DNA from: Bacteroidota bacterium
GTDB lineage: Bacteria; Bacteroidota; Bacteroidia; Cytophagales; Cyclobacteriaceae
NCBI GenBank assembly: GCA_023428695.1
Contig: JAEYWY010000026.1
Coordinates: 186,001 to 250,000, forward strand
DNA: 64,000 bases
Reading direction: 5' to 3'
Shown: piece by piece, positions 7,862-16,674 of the stretch
Position numbering within the stretch: position 1 is the first letter of the stretch
How the letters are laid out: every line of letters starts with the position of its first letter
Notes under the pieces: generated by a model
What the model was told of the DNA's origin: nothing
The model's database searches: none
The model's input: only the letters and a program-made list of their open reading frames with translations
Program-made: the position numbers and the translations under genes

Positions 7862-10483
7862 CTAGTAATTACCGGCGATCGCGACTCGCTTGAGAATTGA
7901 CTCCTGAAGTCCCGTTTTGTCATAGATATCAAACCGGATCATGTACATACCGATCCGCGCTTTTCCGCCTGCATCCGTCTCTCCATCCCAGCGGAAAAAT
8001 CCGTTTGAGCCGAGGACAGAGTACTGCGTGAGCCGTCTTACAACGCGTCCGCGCGAATCAAAAATTGTGACAGTGCCCATCATGCCAGGTGATTCAAGAT
8101 CATAGGAGATAATCGTAAAATCCGGCTGGCCCATAATCGGCACGAATGCCTCCGGATTCACTTTTACGCGGTCACCGTTTCCGGATTCGCGCACGAGATT
8201 GGAGTTCTCGTAACCCGGTGTGGCGAAACCCGAATGGCTTGATGCGGATTTCCAGTTCGAAGGATCATTAGTGGCACGTTCCGTAGAAAGCCTTTCAAGG
8301 CTTACACCTTCGGGGTCGCGCACAAATCCGGAGTGCATGTCTTCGCTGTAGTTAAACAAATCAAGAATTCTGCCCTTTGGATTTACAATCACAACGGAGC
8401 CGGCGTCGTCGTTGAAAGGCGGTACCTTCATTTCGACAATGTCTCTTCCGCGCGCATTTGTGTATTCGCTTTCTAGAGTCATCGCCGATGGTGTGAAGAC
8501 TCTGATCTCACCCGGTTTGAGAAGCCTGAAATGTTCGGGAATGGCCGATACATCTGACATCACCCCGTCTTTCATGCGTCCCATCTGCCAGGACGAAAGC
8601 ACCAGGTACTTTGAGGATCGATTTGTGATTTCAACGAAGTCGACGCCGCCGGATCGTGGATTGAACAGTATTTCGTTCACAACAACGTCCAGGCTATCCG
8701 CTTCATCCGGGACGGCAAACTCAGCAGCGCTGAAGGCGGCCTGCACCGGATTGCCCGGACAATCGTAAACGTTTTGGACTGATACGCGGTACAGTATCCC
8801 GCGTTCGATGGGAGCCGTTGTAGTTATCCGGATGGTCCGAAGGTCGGGATCAAGATGCGCTTCGGCCGCAGCGAGGTTGTTTGTGAAAGTAAATGCGGAT
8901 GCATCGACCGGTTCGCGTGAAAGGCGCTCATTAAACCGCAGCGCAATCACGTCGGCCGTCACAGGTAATGCAGCGACAAGTTGTGGCCCGGTTAAATCCG
9001 GCTTTTCGGCGAGTATACTGTTTTGTTGTCCCGGTGTACCTCCTGCCGGTGATTCAGACGCGGCCCAGTTTTCAGATTCTGCGCAAATGTTTTCCGGGTC
9101 GATCAACTCGAGCGACCAGCCTCCGGATTGTTTGGCCGAATCGCGATACCAGTTTCCGTACGCGAGGGAATCAATCATCGTCCCTGTCGCGGAACGCAAC
9201 GTAAGCACGTCATCGCTGTTGTTGAGCGAAGGAAAACCCGTGACTTTGATCACGTCGCCGGAAGAGGCAAACTGCTCCGCGCCGGTTCCCGCAAGGATCA
9301 CATAAGAATGCGGCTGCAAAATGTGTTTCCCCAAAGTACCTTTGGAAGAGGGATCGCTGATCGTCCAGCCTTCGAGTTGTAAAGCTTTGTTTGACCGGTT
9401 ATAGATTTCAACGTATTCAACCTCCGGCAGGCTGACGGGTGGCGACGGGTCGGCGAATATTTCGGTGATGATAACATCTTTGAACACCGCATCATCCGGC
9501 GCGCCGAAAGCAAATGTGTAGCTCACCGGCGCCATCATATTGCCCGCAAGATCCTGAATGTTCGCTATCGACAGCTGATACACGTTTCCGCTGACGAGAT
9601 CGGCGTCGAGGATCAGTTCCACCGTTCGATCCGATTTCAGTACTATCTGTGAAGGGTTCCCGACATCGTTCGAGATCAAATAGTTTGATACATTCACCGC
9701 ACCCGATGGATCAACAGTTTCGCTATACGTCACGCGGATTGTGGGCGCATCGACAGTCTCAACATTCGCAACTGTCGGAGGTACGTCGTCGTCTTGCTCT
9801 TCCAACTCAGTCGAAATCGATATGTCATCAAAGCTGAACTTGTCCGCGCGCGTTGATGTAAATACGCATTCGAATCCAAAAAAACTACCGGATTCACCGG
9901 CACTATGACTGGCGGTCCCTTCAACATGAAAATCACTTTCGGTTTCGGTCCTGGTCATAAGTTGCCATTCACCCGATGGTGATCGCGAGACTTTGACGAC
10001 TAACGTTACACTAGTGGCATCTGCGCGACCGTCTGTTCCGTTGATGATTTTTACTGTGGACGACTCGTTACGGTAGTACAACGAAACGTCGTCATTGGTC
10101 CCGCCGATAATGACAAAGTATCCTTCCGGTTCCATGTCGAGATCAGGTGAGGTGCTCATCAGATACACGCGCGCGAAGTTGGAGGCAGAGGGATTAAAGC
10201 CGAGGTGAACGCGGAATTGCCAGCTACCATAGGCGACCTCACTTGGCGTAGTGAGAAAGGCCGAACCGGCGGATGGGTCGGCGCTGAGCCAGAGTGTGCC
10301 GTCCCGAACGACAAAATCGTCTGCCGATCCGCTCCAGGGAGGATCGGCGGTAAAATTGCCGTCCGAGAACGACTCTTGCATTTGTGCTAAAACCGGCGTG
10401 GGAATCGTAACCCAGTTTAGAAAAAAGATCGCCGTAATCGATTTCAGGATACAAAGAATAAATATTTGGCCAACGGATTTCAT
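7862..10483 (-). CDS. large secreted lamin-tail-domain protein with Ig-like and FlgD-like domains
   Basis: The start at 10483 gives a signal peptide (MKSVGQIFILCILKSI and on, cleavage after PVLAQ). The 873-residue protein then shows a concanavalin-like region (about 30-235), an Ig-like/SbsA-type domain (PPTVANVETVDAPTIRVTYSE), a lamin-tail domain (VIITEIFADPSPP, then VEYVEIYNRSNKALQLEGW), a second Ig-like domain (LTGPQLVAALPVTADVIAL), a second lamin-tail domain (VVVNEILFNPRSGGVDFVEI), and a C-terminal FlgD-like domain (TIFDSRGRVVRRL, FRWDG). Such proteins are exported and often lie near nucleases or adhesins; no enzyme core is seen. The C terminus resembles secretion or anchoring domains of gliding bacteria, but a type IX signal is not certain. 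Confidence 0.85.
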   Translation of the reverse strand: MKSVGQIFILCILKSITAIFFLNWVTIPTPVLAQMQESFSDGNFTADPPWSGSADDFVVRDGTLWLSADPSAGSAFLTTPSEVAYGSWQFRVHLGFNPSASNFARVYLMSTSPDLDMEPEGYFVIIGGTNDDVSLYYRNESSTVKIINGTDGRADATSVTLVVKVSRSPSGEWQLMTRTETESDFHVEGTASHSAGESGSFFGFECVFTSTRADKFSFDDISISTELEEQDDDVPPTVANVETVDAPTIRVTYSETVDPSGAVNVSNYLISNDVGNPSQIVLKSDRTVELILDADLVSGNVYQLSIANIQDLAGNMMAPVSYTFAFGAPDDAVFKDVIITEIFADPSPPVSLPEVEYVEIYNRSNKALQLEGWTISDPSSKGTLGKHILQPHSYVILAGTGAEQFASSGDVIKVTGFPSLNNSDDVLTLRSATGTMIDSLAYGNWYRDSAKQSGGWSLELIDPENICAESENWAASESPAGGTPGQQNSILAEKPDLTGPQLVAALPVTADVIALRFNERLSREPVDASAFTFTNNLAAAEAHLDPDLRTIRITTTAPIERGILYRVSVQNVYDCPGNPVQAAFSAAEFAVPDEADSLDVVVNEILFNPRSGGVDFVEITNRSSKYLVLSSWQMGRMKDGVMSDVSAIPEHFRLLKPGEIRVFTPSAMTLESEYTNARGRDIVEMKVPPFNDDAGSVVIVNPKGRILDLFNYSEDMHSGFVRDPEGVSLERLSTERATNDPSNWKSASSHSGFATPGYENSNLVRESGNGDRVKVNPEAFVPIMGQPDFTIISYDLESPGMMGTVTIFDSRGRVVRRLTQYSVLGSNGFFRWDGETDAGGKARIGMYMIRFDIYDKTGLQESILKRVAIAGNY

Positions 10484-10509
10484 AGGCACAACGGGAAAAA
10501 GTAATTTTG

Positions 10510-10517
10510 CAAACTTA
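10510..10517 (-). promoter_or_regulatory. possible -7 element upstream of the lamin-tail gene
   Basis: The minus strand reads TAAGTTTG, a match to TAnnTTTG, 27 bp before the chosen ATG. No good -33 element lies at the right distance, so it is tentative. Confidence 0.35.
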
Positions 10518-10609
10518 TTTTGACAACGGTCCGTTTCCGGATATAGAGACAAAGTAAAAAGTTTTCCCGAAAGGAACGAACAGAACGGCAAAAAACTAAA
10601 ACCAGAACA

Positions 10610-11602
10610 ATGAAACTTGCAGTTGTAGGCGCGACGGGACTCGTCGGCCAGGAGATCCTCAAGGTTCTTGAGGAAAGAAGCTTTCCCTTCAATGAGCTGT
10701 ACCTGGTGGCATCAGCCAAATCGGTAGGCAACACGATTTCCTTCAAGGGTAAGGACTACACTGTCAAGAGCATGGAGGAGGCAATCAAGCTGGCTCCTGA
10801 TGTCGCAATATTTTCTGCCGGTGGAGGAACATCATTGGAATGGGCGCCGAAGTTCGCTGAGGTGGGAACGATCGTAATCGACAATTCGTCAGCGTGGCGG
10901 ATGGACCCTGACAAGAAACTTGTGGTTCCGGAGATCAACGGTCATGTCCTCACGATCGATGACAGAATCATTGCCAACCCGAATTGCTCTACTATCCAGA
11001 TGGTGTTGGCTCTTGCGCCGTTGCACGTGAAGTACCGCATCAAACGTGTCGTTGTATCTACATACCAGTCGGTAACAGGTACGGGCAAGGATGCTGTTCA
11101 GCAAATGATGAATGAGCGTTCCGGAGTTGATGGACCGAAAGTTTATCCGCATCCGATAGACATGAATGCACTCCCTCATATTGATTCCTTCCTCGATAAT
11201 GGTTACACGAAGGAAGAGATGAAAATGGTGAATGAAACACGGAAAATACTCGGTGATAATTCAATCGGAGTGACGTCTACAACGGTACGTATACCGGCAA
11301 TCGGTGGTCACTCGGAGGCGGTCAACGTGGAGTTTTACGAAGATTTCAATCTCAGCGAAGTGAGAACCCTCCTTGCAGAAACGCCTGGTGTGATTGTGCA
11401 GGACGATCCAAAGAAAAACGTATATCCGATGCCGATCCTTTCGAAGGGTCGCGATGAGGTATTTGTAGGACGTCTGCGTCGCGATGAATCGCAGCCCAAT
11501 ACACTGAACATGTGGATTGTCGCAGACAACCTGAGAAAAGGCGCGGCGACAAACGCAGTGCAGATTGCCGAGTTTATGATGGAACGCAGTCTGGTCTACT
11601 AA
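10610..11602 (+). CDS. asd: aspartate-semialdehyde dehydrogenase
   Basis: The 330-residue protein has the full family pattern: the NADP-binding N terminus MKLAVVGATGLVGQEILKVL, SAGGGTSLEWAPKFAEVG, DNSSAWRMDPDKKLVVPEIN, the active-site NPNCSTIQM with C126, and the C-terminal segment GRLRRDESQPNTLNMWIVADNLRKGAA. It reduces aspartyl phosphate to aspartate semialdehyde, the branch point to lysine/diaminopimelate, threonine and methionine. Length and residues are normal. It stands alone, diverging from the lamin-tail gene and followed by a strong terminator. lysA, also in the diaminopimelate pathway, lies 37 kb away on the other strand. Confidence 0.97.
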   Translation: MKLAVVGATGLVGQEILKVLEERSFPFNELYLVASAKSVGNTISFKGKDYTVKSMEEAIKLAPDVAIFSAGGGTSLEWAPKFAEVGTIVIDNSSAWRMDPDKKLVVPEINGHVLTIDDRIIANPNCSTIQMVLALAPLHVKYRIKRVVVSTYQSVTGTGKDAVQQMMNERSGVDGPKVYPHPIDMNALPHIDSFLDNGYTKEEMKMVNETRKILGDNSIGVTSTTVRIPAIGGHSEAVNVEFYEDFNLSEVRTLLAETPGVIVQDDPKKNVYPMPILSKGRDEVFVGRLRRDESQPNTLNMWIVADNLRKGAATNAVQIAEFMMERSLVY

Positions 11603-11633
11603 GCCGGATTCATACATTCCTGATAAATACAGG

Positions 11634-11663
11634 AGGCTGTCTCAAAAGAGGCAGCCTTTTTTT
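11634..11663 (+). terminator. terminator after asd
   Basis: AGGCTGTCTC pairs with GAGGCAGCCT over 10 bp (one U-G) around AAAA. A run of T follows immediately. Confidence 0.85.
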
Positions 11664-11677
11664 CTTTTCGAATGGGA

Positions 11678-12062
11678 CGAGGCTACGCCTCTGGGGAAAC
11701 GCTGCGAAGATGTGGCTCTATGTGAGTTGTAGTAGCGTGATGTGTTCTCGGGCGTCCTGAGAAAAGGACGGACTGAAGTCCGTCCTTACAATATATTAAT
11801 CCAGGCTACGCCTCTGGGGAAACGCTGCGAAGATTGTGTTTCTATGGGAGTTGTACTACGTAGTATCTTCACGAGGCGTCCTTAGAAACGGACGGACTGA
11901 AGTCCGTCCTTACAATATATTAATCGAGGCTACGCCTCTGGGGAAACGCTGCGAAGGTTGTGTTTCTATGGGCGTTGTACTACGTAGTATCTTCACGAGG
12001 CGTCCTGAGAAACGGACGGACTGAAGTCCGTCTTACAATATGTTAGTCGAGGCTACGCCTCT
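11678..12062 (+). repeat. tandem array of a 123-124 bp unit (three copies plus a partial fourth)
   Basis: The segment GGCTACGCCTCTG recurs at 11681, 11804, 11928 and 12051, so the period is 123, 124 and 123 bp. Copies 2 and 3 are nearly identical, copy 1 is more diverged, and copy 4 holds only the first element. Each unit carries nested inverted repeats: GAGGC-TAC-GCCTC, a perfect 12-bp palindrome TACTACGTAGTA (11854-11865 and 11978-11989, degraded in copy 1), and a long hairpin with arms GGACGGACT/AGTCCGTCC around GA (11766-11785, 11890-11909, about 12014-12033). Stop codons and a shifting frame argue against coding. It is probably a REP/BIME-like non-coding repeat family (inference). Confidence 0.9.
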
Positions 12063-12369
12063 GAGGCAGCGGATAAAATGGTGTTATGACATTAACCTGA
12101 AGGTGAGCCAGGCCTGACGGTCGTAGTTGCTCATTTTCTGGTGTCCCTCCACTCTTTGCCCACTCTCCACTGGTTGTCCAGTGGCCGCACCGCAAATCTT
12201 CGCAACCCCTGAGCCCCGGGTTGTTGGGGTGGAAGGATTTATCACCACATCATGCAACCTGTCCCTGCGGTCTGCATTCCGGCGACATTATCATAACATC
12301 TTCATCAAAACCTCATCGATTTCCCGCTAGCATTGACGTGGCTTTAATACCAAAGCTCTGCTAAATAAC
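12063..12369. other. non-coding remainder between the repeat array and the DUF4382 genes
   Basis: About 300 bp without a credible gene, RNA or TAnnTTTG element on the + strand. It presumably holds the promoter and leader of the first DUF4382 gene, but I cannot point to it. Confidence 0.5.
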
Positions 12370-13149
12370 ATGTCTATGAAACAGCTATTGTCTATTGTTG
12401 TTGTAGGTCTTCTTTTCGCGGTCACGATGTCATGCGAGTCGGAAAGTGCAAACGCAAGACTGGAAGTGTATCTTACAGATGCTCCCGGAGATTATGAAAA
12501 CGTATTTGTGGATATCCAGTCCGTTGCGGTGCACAGTTCCGAAGAAGATGGTGGCTCCGGTTGGAAAGAACTTGCAGTCGTACCGGGGAAATACGACTTG
12601 CTGGAACTTACCAACGGACTGGATACACTTCTTGGATCCATCGAACTTCCGGCAGGGAGAGTTTCGCAAATTCGTCTGAAGCCTGGAAATGATAACACTA
12701 TTGTTGTCGGAGGCAAGACGCATGCGCTGAAGACACCGAGCGGAATGCAATCCGGAATCAAGATCCTCGTAAATACAGTTCTCGCCGAAGGTATTACCTA
12801 CAAAGTCATTCTCGATTTTGATGTGGCGCGATCGATCGTCAAAAAAGGCAATGGCGCGTATTCGCTTAAACCTGTCATTCGCGCCATTACGAATCCGATG
12901 GACGGCGCGATATCCGGCGTGATAGATCCGCCGGCAGCAACCCCGGCGATTTATGCCATTGCGGGTATCGATACCGTTGGCTCCGTGTATACTGACGACG
13001 CGGGACGATTTCTCCTTCGCGGACTCTCGGCCGGAACTTACACTGTCTCTATTTCGCCAAACGAAGCGTACACGATGAAGACATTCGAGAATGTTGAGGT
13101 ATCGGCAGGTTCAATTACTGACCTCGGTACAGTTTCCCTCACAGATTAG
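12370..13149 (+). CDS. DUF4382 lipoprotein, copy 1
   Basis: The 259-residue protein starts MSMKQLLSIVVVGLLFAVTMSC, a lipoprotein signal with the lipid cysteine at about residue 22; the ATG at 12376 is an equally good start. Residues 30-170 match DUF4382 (LEVYLTDAPGDYENVFVDIQ, LLELTNGLDTLLGSIELPAGR, LDFDVARSIVKKGNG). The last 75 residues form a carboxypeptidase-regulatory-like beta domain (GAISGVIDPPAATPAIYAI, GRFLLRGLSAGTYTVSI). The function of DUF4382 is unknown; it is an envelope lipoprotein typical of Bacteroidota and archaea. The gene at 13345 is a close paralogue of the same length, so a tandem duplication took place. Confidence 0.88.
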   Translation: MSMKQLLSIVVVGLLFAVTMSCESESANARLEVYLTDAPGDYENVFVDIQSVAVHSSEEDGGSGWKELAVVPGKYDLLELTNGLDTLLGSIELPAGRVSQIRLKPGNDNTIVVGGKTHALKTPSGMQSGIKILVNTVLAEGITYKVILDFDVARSIVKKGNGAYSLKPVIRAITNPMDGAISGVIDPPAATPAIYAIAGIDTVGSVYTDDAGRFLLRGLSAGTYTVSISPNEAYTMKTFENVEVSAGSITDLGTVSLTD

Positions 13150-13169
13150 CACATTACTTCGTGCGTATG

Positions 13170-13205
13170 GCGGCTCGGTTATTTGATGCTCCCGGGCCGC
13201 TTTTT
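13170..13205 (+). terminator. terminator between the two DUF4382 genes
   Basis: GCGGCTCGG (13170-13178) pairs with CCGGGCCGC (13192-13200), 9 bp with one U-G, and is followed by TTTTTC. It lies 20 bp after the first stop, so the two copies are probably transcribed separately. Confidence 0.75.
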
Positions 13206-13344
13206 CAGCCCAAAACCGGGCAGCTAAGCTCGTCGCTTATAACGACCGGTCATAACCGCTACTGTTACCTCACAGACGATTGGTGCTTTCGCATGATTTT
13301 CCACACTTACCCAATGTCTCAAAGAAGAATCAATATCAAACTGA

Positions 13345-14124
13345 ATGACTATGAAGAGGATGATTTCACTGGTAGTAGCTGGATTGCTTCTGATGGCGAT
13401 CACCAGCTGCGAACCCGAGCCGCAGTTTGCAACAGTCCAGTTTTGGCTTGCTGATGCGCCCGGCGATTTTGAAAGCGTGACAATCGAGGTCGCTGACGTA
13501 CTTGTACATCGCGAAATTGGTGATCAGTCGTCCGGATGGTTATCCACAAATGAAAAGCCGGCAGTCTATGATTTGCTGACACTCACAAATGGCAATGAAG
13601 CATTTCTCGGAGCCCTACAACTTCCGGCCGGAAGGGTTGAACAAATCAGGCTTGTTCTCACCAGTCGCAATTCAGTAATAATTGATGGTGAAAGATACGC
13701 ACTGAAAATACCAAGTGGTTACCAGTCGGGAATTAAGCTCCAGGTTCATCAGGATATTGAAGCGGGAGTTAATTACCGCGTACTTCTTGACTTTGACGTT
13801 GCGCAGTCTGTTGTTGATAAAGGTAACGGCTCATATTCACTCAAGCCCGTCATCCGTGTTATCACAACACCTGAAGGCGGGTCGATAGAAGGGACGATAG
13901 ATCCTCCGGCATCGACGCCGGCAGTCTATGCGATTACAGGTGCCGACACCGTTGCGTCCGCATTCTGCGACGAGCAGGGGAAATTTCTTATTCGGTCATT
14001 GCCCGCGGGTACCTACACCGTTGGAGTCGTACCGAATTCCGATTTTGTTTCAGTGAGTAAGTCGGGAGTCGTCGTTCAGAGCGGAAAGGTTGCGAATGTC
14101 GGTGCGATCAACGTCAGCAACTAA
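13345..14124 (+). CDS. DUF4382 lipoprotein, copy 2
   Basis: This paralogue is also 259 residues: a lipoprotein signal (MTMKRMISLVVAGLLLMAITSC), a DUF4382 domain (VQFWLADAPGDFESVTIEVADV, LLTLTNGNEAFLGALQLPAGR, LDFDVAQSVVDKGNGSYSLKPVIR) and a C-terminal carboxypeptidase-regulatory-like domain (GSIEGTIDPPASTPAVYAITG, GKFLIRSLPAGTYTVGV). It is collinear with copy 1 along its whole length, with roughly half of the residues identical by eye. That level suggests an old duplication that has diverged, not a recent copy. It ends 4 bp from the converging nitroreductase. Confidence 0.88.
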   Translation: MTMKRMISLVVAGLLLMAITSCEPEPQFATVQFWLADAPGDFESVTIEVADVLVHREIGDQSSGWLSTNEKPAVYDLLTLTNGNEAFLGALQLPAGRVEQIRLVLTSRNSVIIDGERYALKIPSGYQSGIKLQVHQDIEAGVNYRVLLDFDVAQSVVDKGNGSYSLKPVIRVITTPEGGSIEGTIDPPASTPAVYAITGADTVASAFCDEQGKFLIRSLPAGTYTVGVVPNSDFVSVSKSGVVVQSGKVANVGAINVSN

Positions 14125-14128
14125 GTCG

Positions 14129-14716
14129 TTAGCGTACCCAATTGACCTTCTCTGAAACAGGCTTGCGTCTTCCTTGCGGGAGTCCTTCCGAAGGCATTCC
14201 CACGTGAACGAAGCCGATAAGGCGGTCATCCGGGCGGAGGTCGAACAAGGCTTTCGATTCTTCGAAATAGGTGATGCCACCGGTACTCAGGTACGCACCG
14301 ACACCATAGGCCGCGGCGGTCAACAGCATATTCTGGATGGCACAAAAGACGGCACCAAGTTCCTCAACTTCGGGAACACTTTTGTTCGGATCACGCTTCA
14401 TCGCAACGGCAATGATATGCGACGACAACGGAGGTTTCGTCAACAGGTTGTCGTAACGGTTTTCCTTAAATGTCCCGTCGGCAGTCGTAACGCGCTTATA
14501 CAATTCAGCCTGCTCCTTTGCAAGTTGTTGGATGCCGGAACCTGTAAACACGATGAAACGCCATGGTTCAGTAAGCTTATGAGTCGGAGCCCAGTTTGCA
14601 TTTTCGAGCATTTGCTCAATGATGGTATCATCGACACGAACCCCTGAATATTGATTTTGAAAAACTGACCTGCGTTCCCGGATAATTCGGTTAACCATTT
14701 CTGCCGCTTGTTGCAT
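14129..14716 (-). CDS. nitroreductase family protein
   Basis: The 195-residue protein fits the FMN-dependent nitroreductase fold: RIIRERRSVFQNQYSGVRVDD at the N terminus (phosphate-binding Arg/Ser), LENANWAPTHKLTEPWRFIVF, a middle region with ELGAVFCAIQNMLLTAAAYGVGAYLSTG, and a short C terminus ending in GFVHVGMPSEGLPQGRRKPVSEKVNWV. Such enzymes use NAD(P)H to reduce nitro, quinone or flavin-like substrates. The short form resembles YdjA-like members. The substrate is unknown. Its ATG lies 27 bp from the divergent barrel-like gene. Confidence 0.88.
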   Translation of the reverse strand: MQQAAEMVNRIIRERRSVFQNQYSGVRVDDTIIEQMLENANWAPTHKLTEPWRFIVFTGSGIQQLAKEQAELYKRVTTADGTFKENRYDNLLTKPPLSSHIIAVAMKRDPNKSVPEVEELGAVFCAIQNMLLTAAAYGVGAYLSTGGITYFEESKALFDLRPDDRLIGFVHVGMPSEGLPQGRRKPVSEKVNWVR

Positions 14717-14723
14717 ATCTTTG
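14716..14723 (+). promoter_or_regulatory. possible -7 element for the gene at 14744
   Basis: TATCTTTG matches TAnnTTTG and lies 20 bp before the ATG. No convincing TTTG is found at the -33 position. Confidence 0.4.
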
Positions 14724-14743
14724 GTGAATAAACTTGACCTGCT

Positions 14744-15472
14744 ATGAGAAACTTGATCTTGCTGGCATTCGTTGCCTTCGGATGCGCGCCAACATATGTC
14801 CCAAATGTGCGCAACTCTCCGTTATTTACCAAAGGCGGTGAAGTGCAGGGAAGCATGCAATGGGGTAACGGCTTTGAAGGACAGGCTGCCGTTTCGATTA
14901 GCAATCACATCGGTGTGATGGGCAACGTGCTGTACGCAGACCGCGAGAGATTTGATCCCGATGATTTTGATGATTACCACAAACACCTTTTTTATGAAGG
15001 TGGGATAGGATATTACACTAATGACGACCTCTGGTGCTTTGAAGTGTTTGCAGGGTATGGCCGCGGTGAAGGATCAAGCAAGAACGAGTTCCTGGGGCTA
15101 GATGCCCCGGCACCGTCGACAGGGAGGTACGAACGCTACTTTATTCAACCCGCGTTTGGTATGAACAAGAAAGTCATGCACGTTTCGTTTGTCATGCGTG
15201 TGTCCGTGGTTGACTTCACAGCCTATTCCGATGATCAGATAAGCTTCACCGTTCGGGAGGATCCGAAATTGTTTTTCGAACCTGCTGTAGTCGGGCGCGT
15301 GAACTTCGCTGACAACAAGTTATTCTTCACATTTCAGGGCGGTCTGTCATCAGCGATGAGCAGCAACACGTACTTCGAACATCGCCGGTTTCAGTTCGGA
15401 TCGGGAATCGGATTCCGGTTTGGTTCCATTGCGCGCAACGGTGCATTGCCACCTAAATCATCGCGGGAATAA
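14744..15472 (+). CDS. hypothetical envelope protein, probable small beta-barrel or lipoprotein
   Basis: The 242-residue protein has an N-terminal export signal with a lipobox-like cysteine, MRNLILLAFVAFGCAP. The rest alternates hydrophobic and polar residues in short strands (GSMQWGNGFEGQAAVSISNHIG, HLFYEGGIGYYTNDDLWCFEVFAGYGRGEG) and ends with aromatic strands (FQFGSGIGFRFGS). This pattern suggests an outer-membrane barrel or a lipoprotein with barrel-like strands. I do not recognise a named family. Its last 15 bp overlap the 3' end of the converging amidohydrolase. Confidence 0.7.
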   Translation: MRNLILLAFVAFGCAPTYVPNVRNSPLFTKGGEVQGSMQWGNGFEGQAAVSISNHIGVMGNVLYADRERFDPDDFDDYHKHLFYEGGIGYYTNDDLWCFEVFAGYGRGEGSSKNEFLGLDAPAPSTGRYERYFIQPAFGMNKKVMHVSFVMRVSVVDFTAYSDDQISFTVREDPKLFFEPAVVGRVNFADNKLFFTFQGGLSSAMSSNTYFEHRRFQFGSGIGFRFGSIARNGALPPKSSRE

Positions 15473-16567
15473 TGACGCGTCGATATTGGGAATTACCTTA
15501 AGTGCATTCTTATAGTAGACTTTCTTAAGTACATCGTCCGGGAGGTCGAGTCCGTACATTCGCCAGAAAGCGTGATATCGCTTGTGATAGGGGAAGTACT
15601 CATCGGCGGTTTCGAGCACACGAAAGTATGTTTCATATTCTGCCGGAACCCATGAGTCCTTTCCGAACATCACGCGGTCCTGATATTTTATGATGAAAGC
15701 TCGTGCGGCGCGCGGCTGGCGTCCGAGTTCGGCGATTACTGCACCAATCTCGGTATACATATTTGGAAATTGATCCATCAACTCACCCAGCTTTTTCAAA
15801 TCATTGCCATACCATCCCAAATGGGCATTGATAAACTTTGTTTTAGGATGCTTGCGAAAGATATCGTGTTGTTCAGCGATGATCGTTTCCCACGATACGG
15901 GATCCTTGTCGTGTCGCCTGTTTTGATGCAACTTCAATTCAAGCCAACGTTCATTGTTGGCGTCGACAGGTTGCCAGAAGGGACGCGGATCGGCGGCGTG
16001 AATTAGTACAGGTATACCCAGCTCTCCGCATTTTGCCCATATCGGATCGATGCGCGGATCATTTATACGGACGCGATTGCCCTTGCTGTCCTGAGTAAAC
16101 ATGCCAAGGCTCTTATAAATCTTCAGTCCGTTAGCTCCCTTTTCGACATCGTCTTCCAACTGCTTCAGCATCCTGCCCTGCCATTCAGGATCATCAATGG
16201 CTGCGAAATCCATATTCGTAAAAACGATGAACCTTTTCGGTTGAGTTGCTTTGACATTCCGGATAGCGCCTTCGAGATGCTCGGCGCTGCCACGTCCGCG
16301 ACCACTCAGGTTGACCATGACGGCCATATTGAGCTCATCCATGGTGCGTACCAACGCGTTAAGATCCTGGCTCGGCATATTAAACTGATGGTTGTGGACG
16401 TCGATAAATGGATACTTTGCCCGGGTGACATGATGCTCCGGCACAACGAGCGTTGACGGCGGATCGTAATCTTCAAATTCCATTTTGTCCTGTGCGTACA
16501 AATCCGTCAGCAGAGCTGTGGAGACAAATGCAGTTACAAAAAGGAACAAGGGGGCATACCGTATCAT
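15458..16567 (-). CDS. secreted amidohydrolase (Amidohydro_2 type)
   Basis: The 369-residue protein has a signal peptide (MIRYAPLFLFVTAFVSTALL). The mature enzyme begins with the metal-binding motif FIDVHNHQF (HxH) and continues with GANGLKIYKSLGM, PVLIHAADPRPFW, the segment FINAHLGWYGNDLKKLGELMD and a late aspartate in MFGKDSWVP. These are the ordered metal ligands of TIM-barrel amidohydrolases such as the ACMSD/2-pyrone-dicarboxylate lactonase group. It probably hydrolyses a small cyclic or amide compound in the periplasm; the substrate is unknown. It diverges from the TPR gene at 16675. Confidence 0.85.
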   Translation of the reverse strand: MIRYAPLFLFVTAFVSTALLTDLYAQDKMEFEDYDPPSTLVVPEHHVTRAKYPFIDVHNHQFNMPSQDLNALVRTMDELNMAVMVNLSGRGRGSAEHLEGAIRNVKATQPKRFIVFTNMDFAAIDDPEWQGRMLKQLEDDVEKGANGLKIYKSLGMFTQDSKGNRVRINDPRIDPIWAKCGELGIPVLIHAADPRPFWQPVDANNERWLELKLHQNRRHDKDPVSWETIIAEQHDIFRKHPKTKFINAHLGWYGNDLKKLGELMDQFPNMYTEIGAVIAELGRQPRAARAFIIKYQDRVMFGKDSWVPAEYETYFRVLETADEYFPYHKRYHAFWRMYGLDLPDDVLKKVYYKNALKVIPNIDASLFPR

Positions 16568-16674
16568 AGAGCCAATCGTTTTTACTAAAGTAAATTGGTT
16601 TCCGGTGGCGGCTACAAAAAATATTATGAGCGGAAATTTTATTTTAGATTAACTTGGGAAGGAAAATCCAGGCA

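Noticed and set aside
11512..12024. Short open frames running through the 123-bp repeats
   Set aside because: They shift frame between copies, have odd composition and are explained by the repetition of the unit.
11678..12062. CRISPR array
   Set aside because: The period is uniform and the whole unit is repeated; there are no short repeats with unique spacers, and no cas gene is near.
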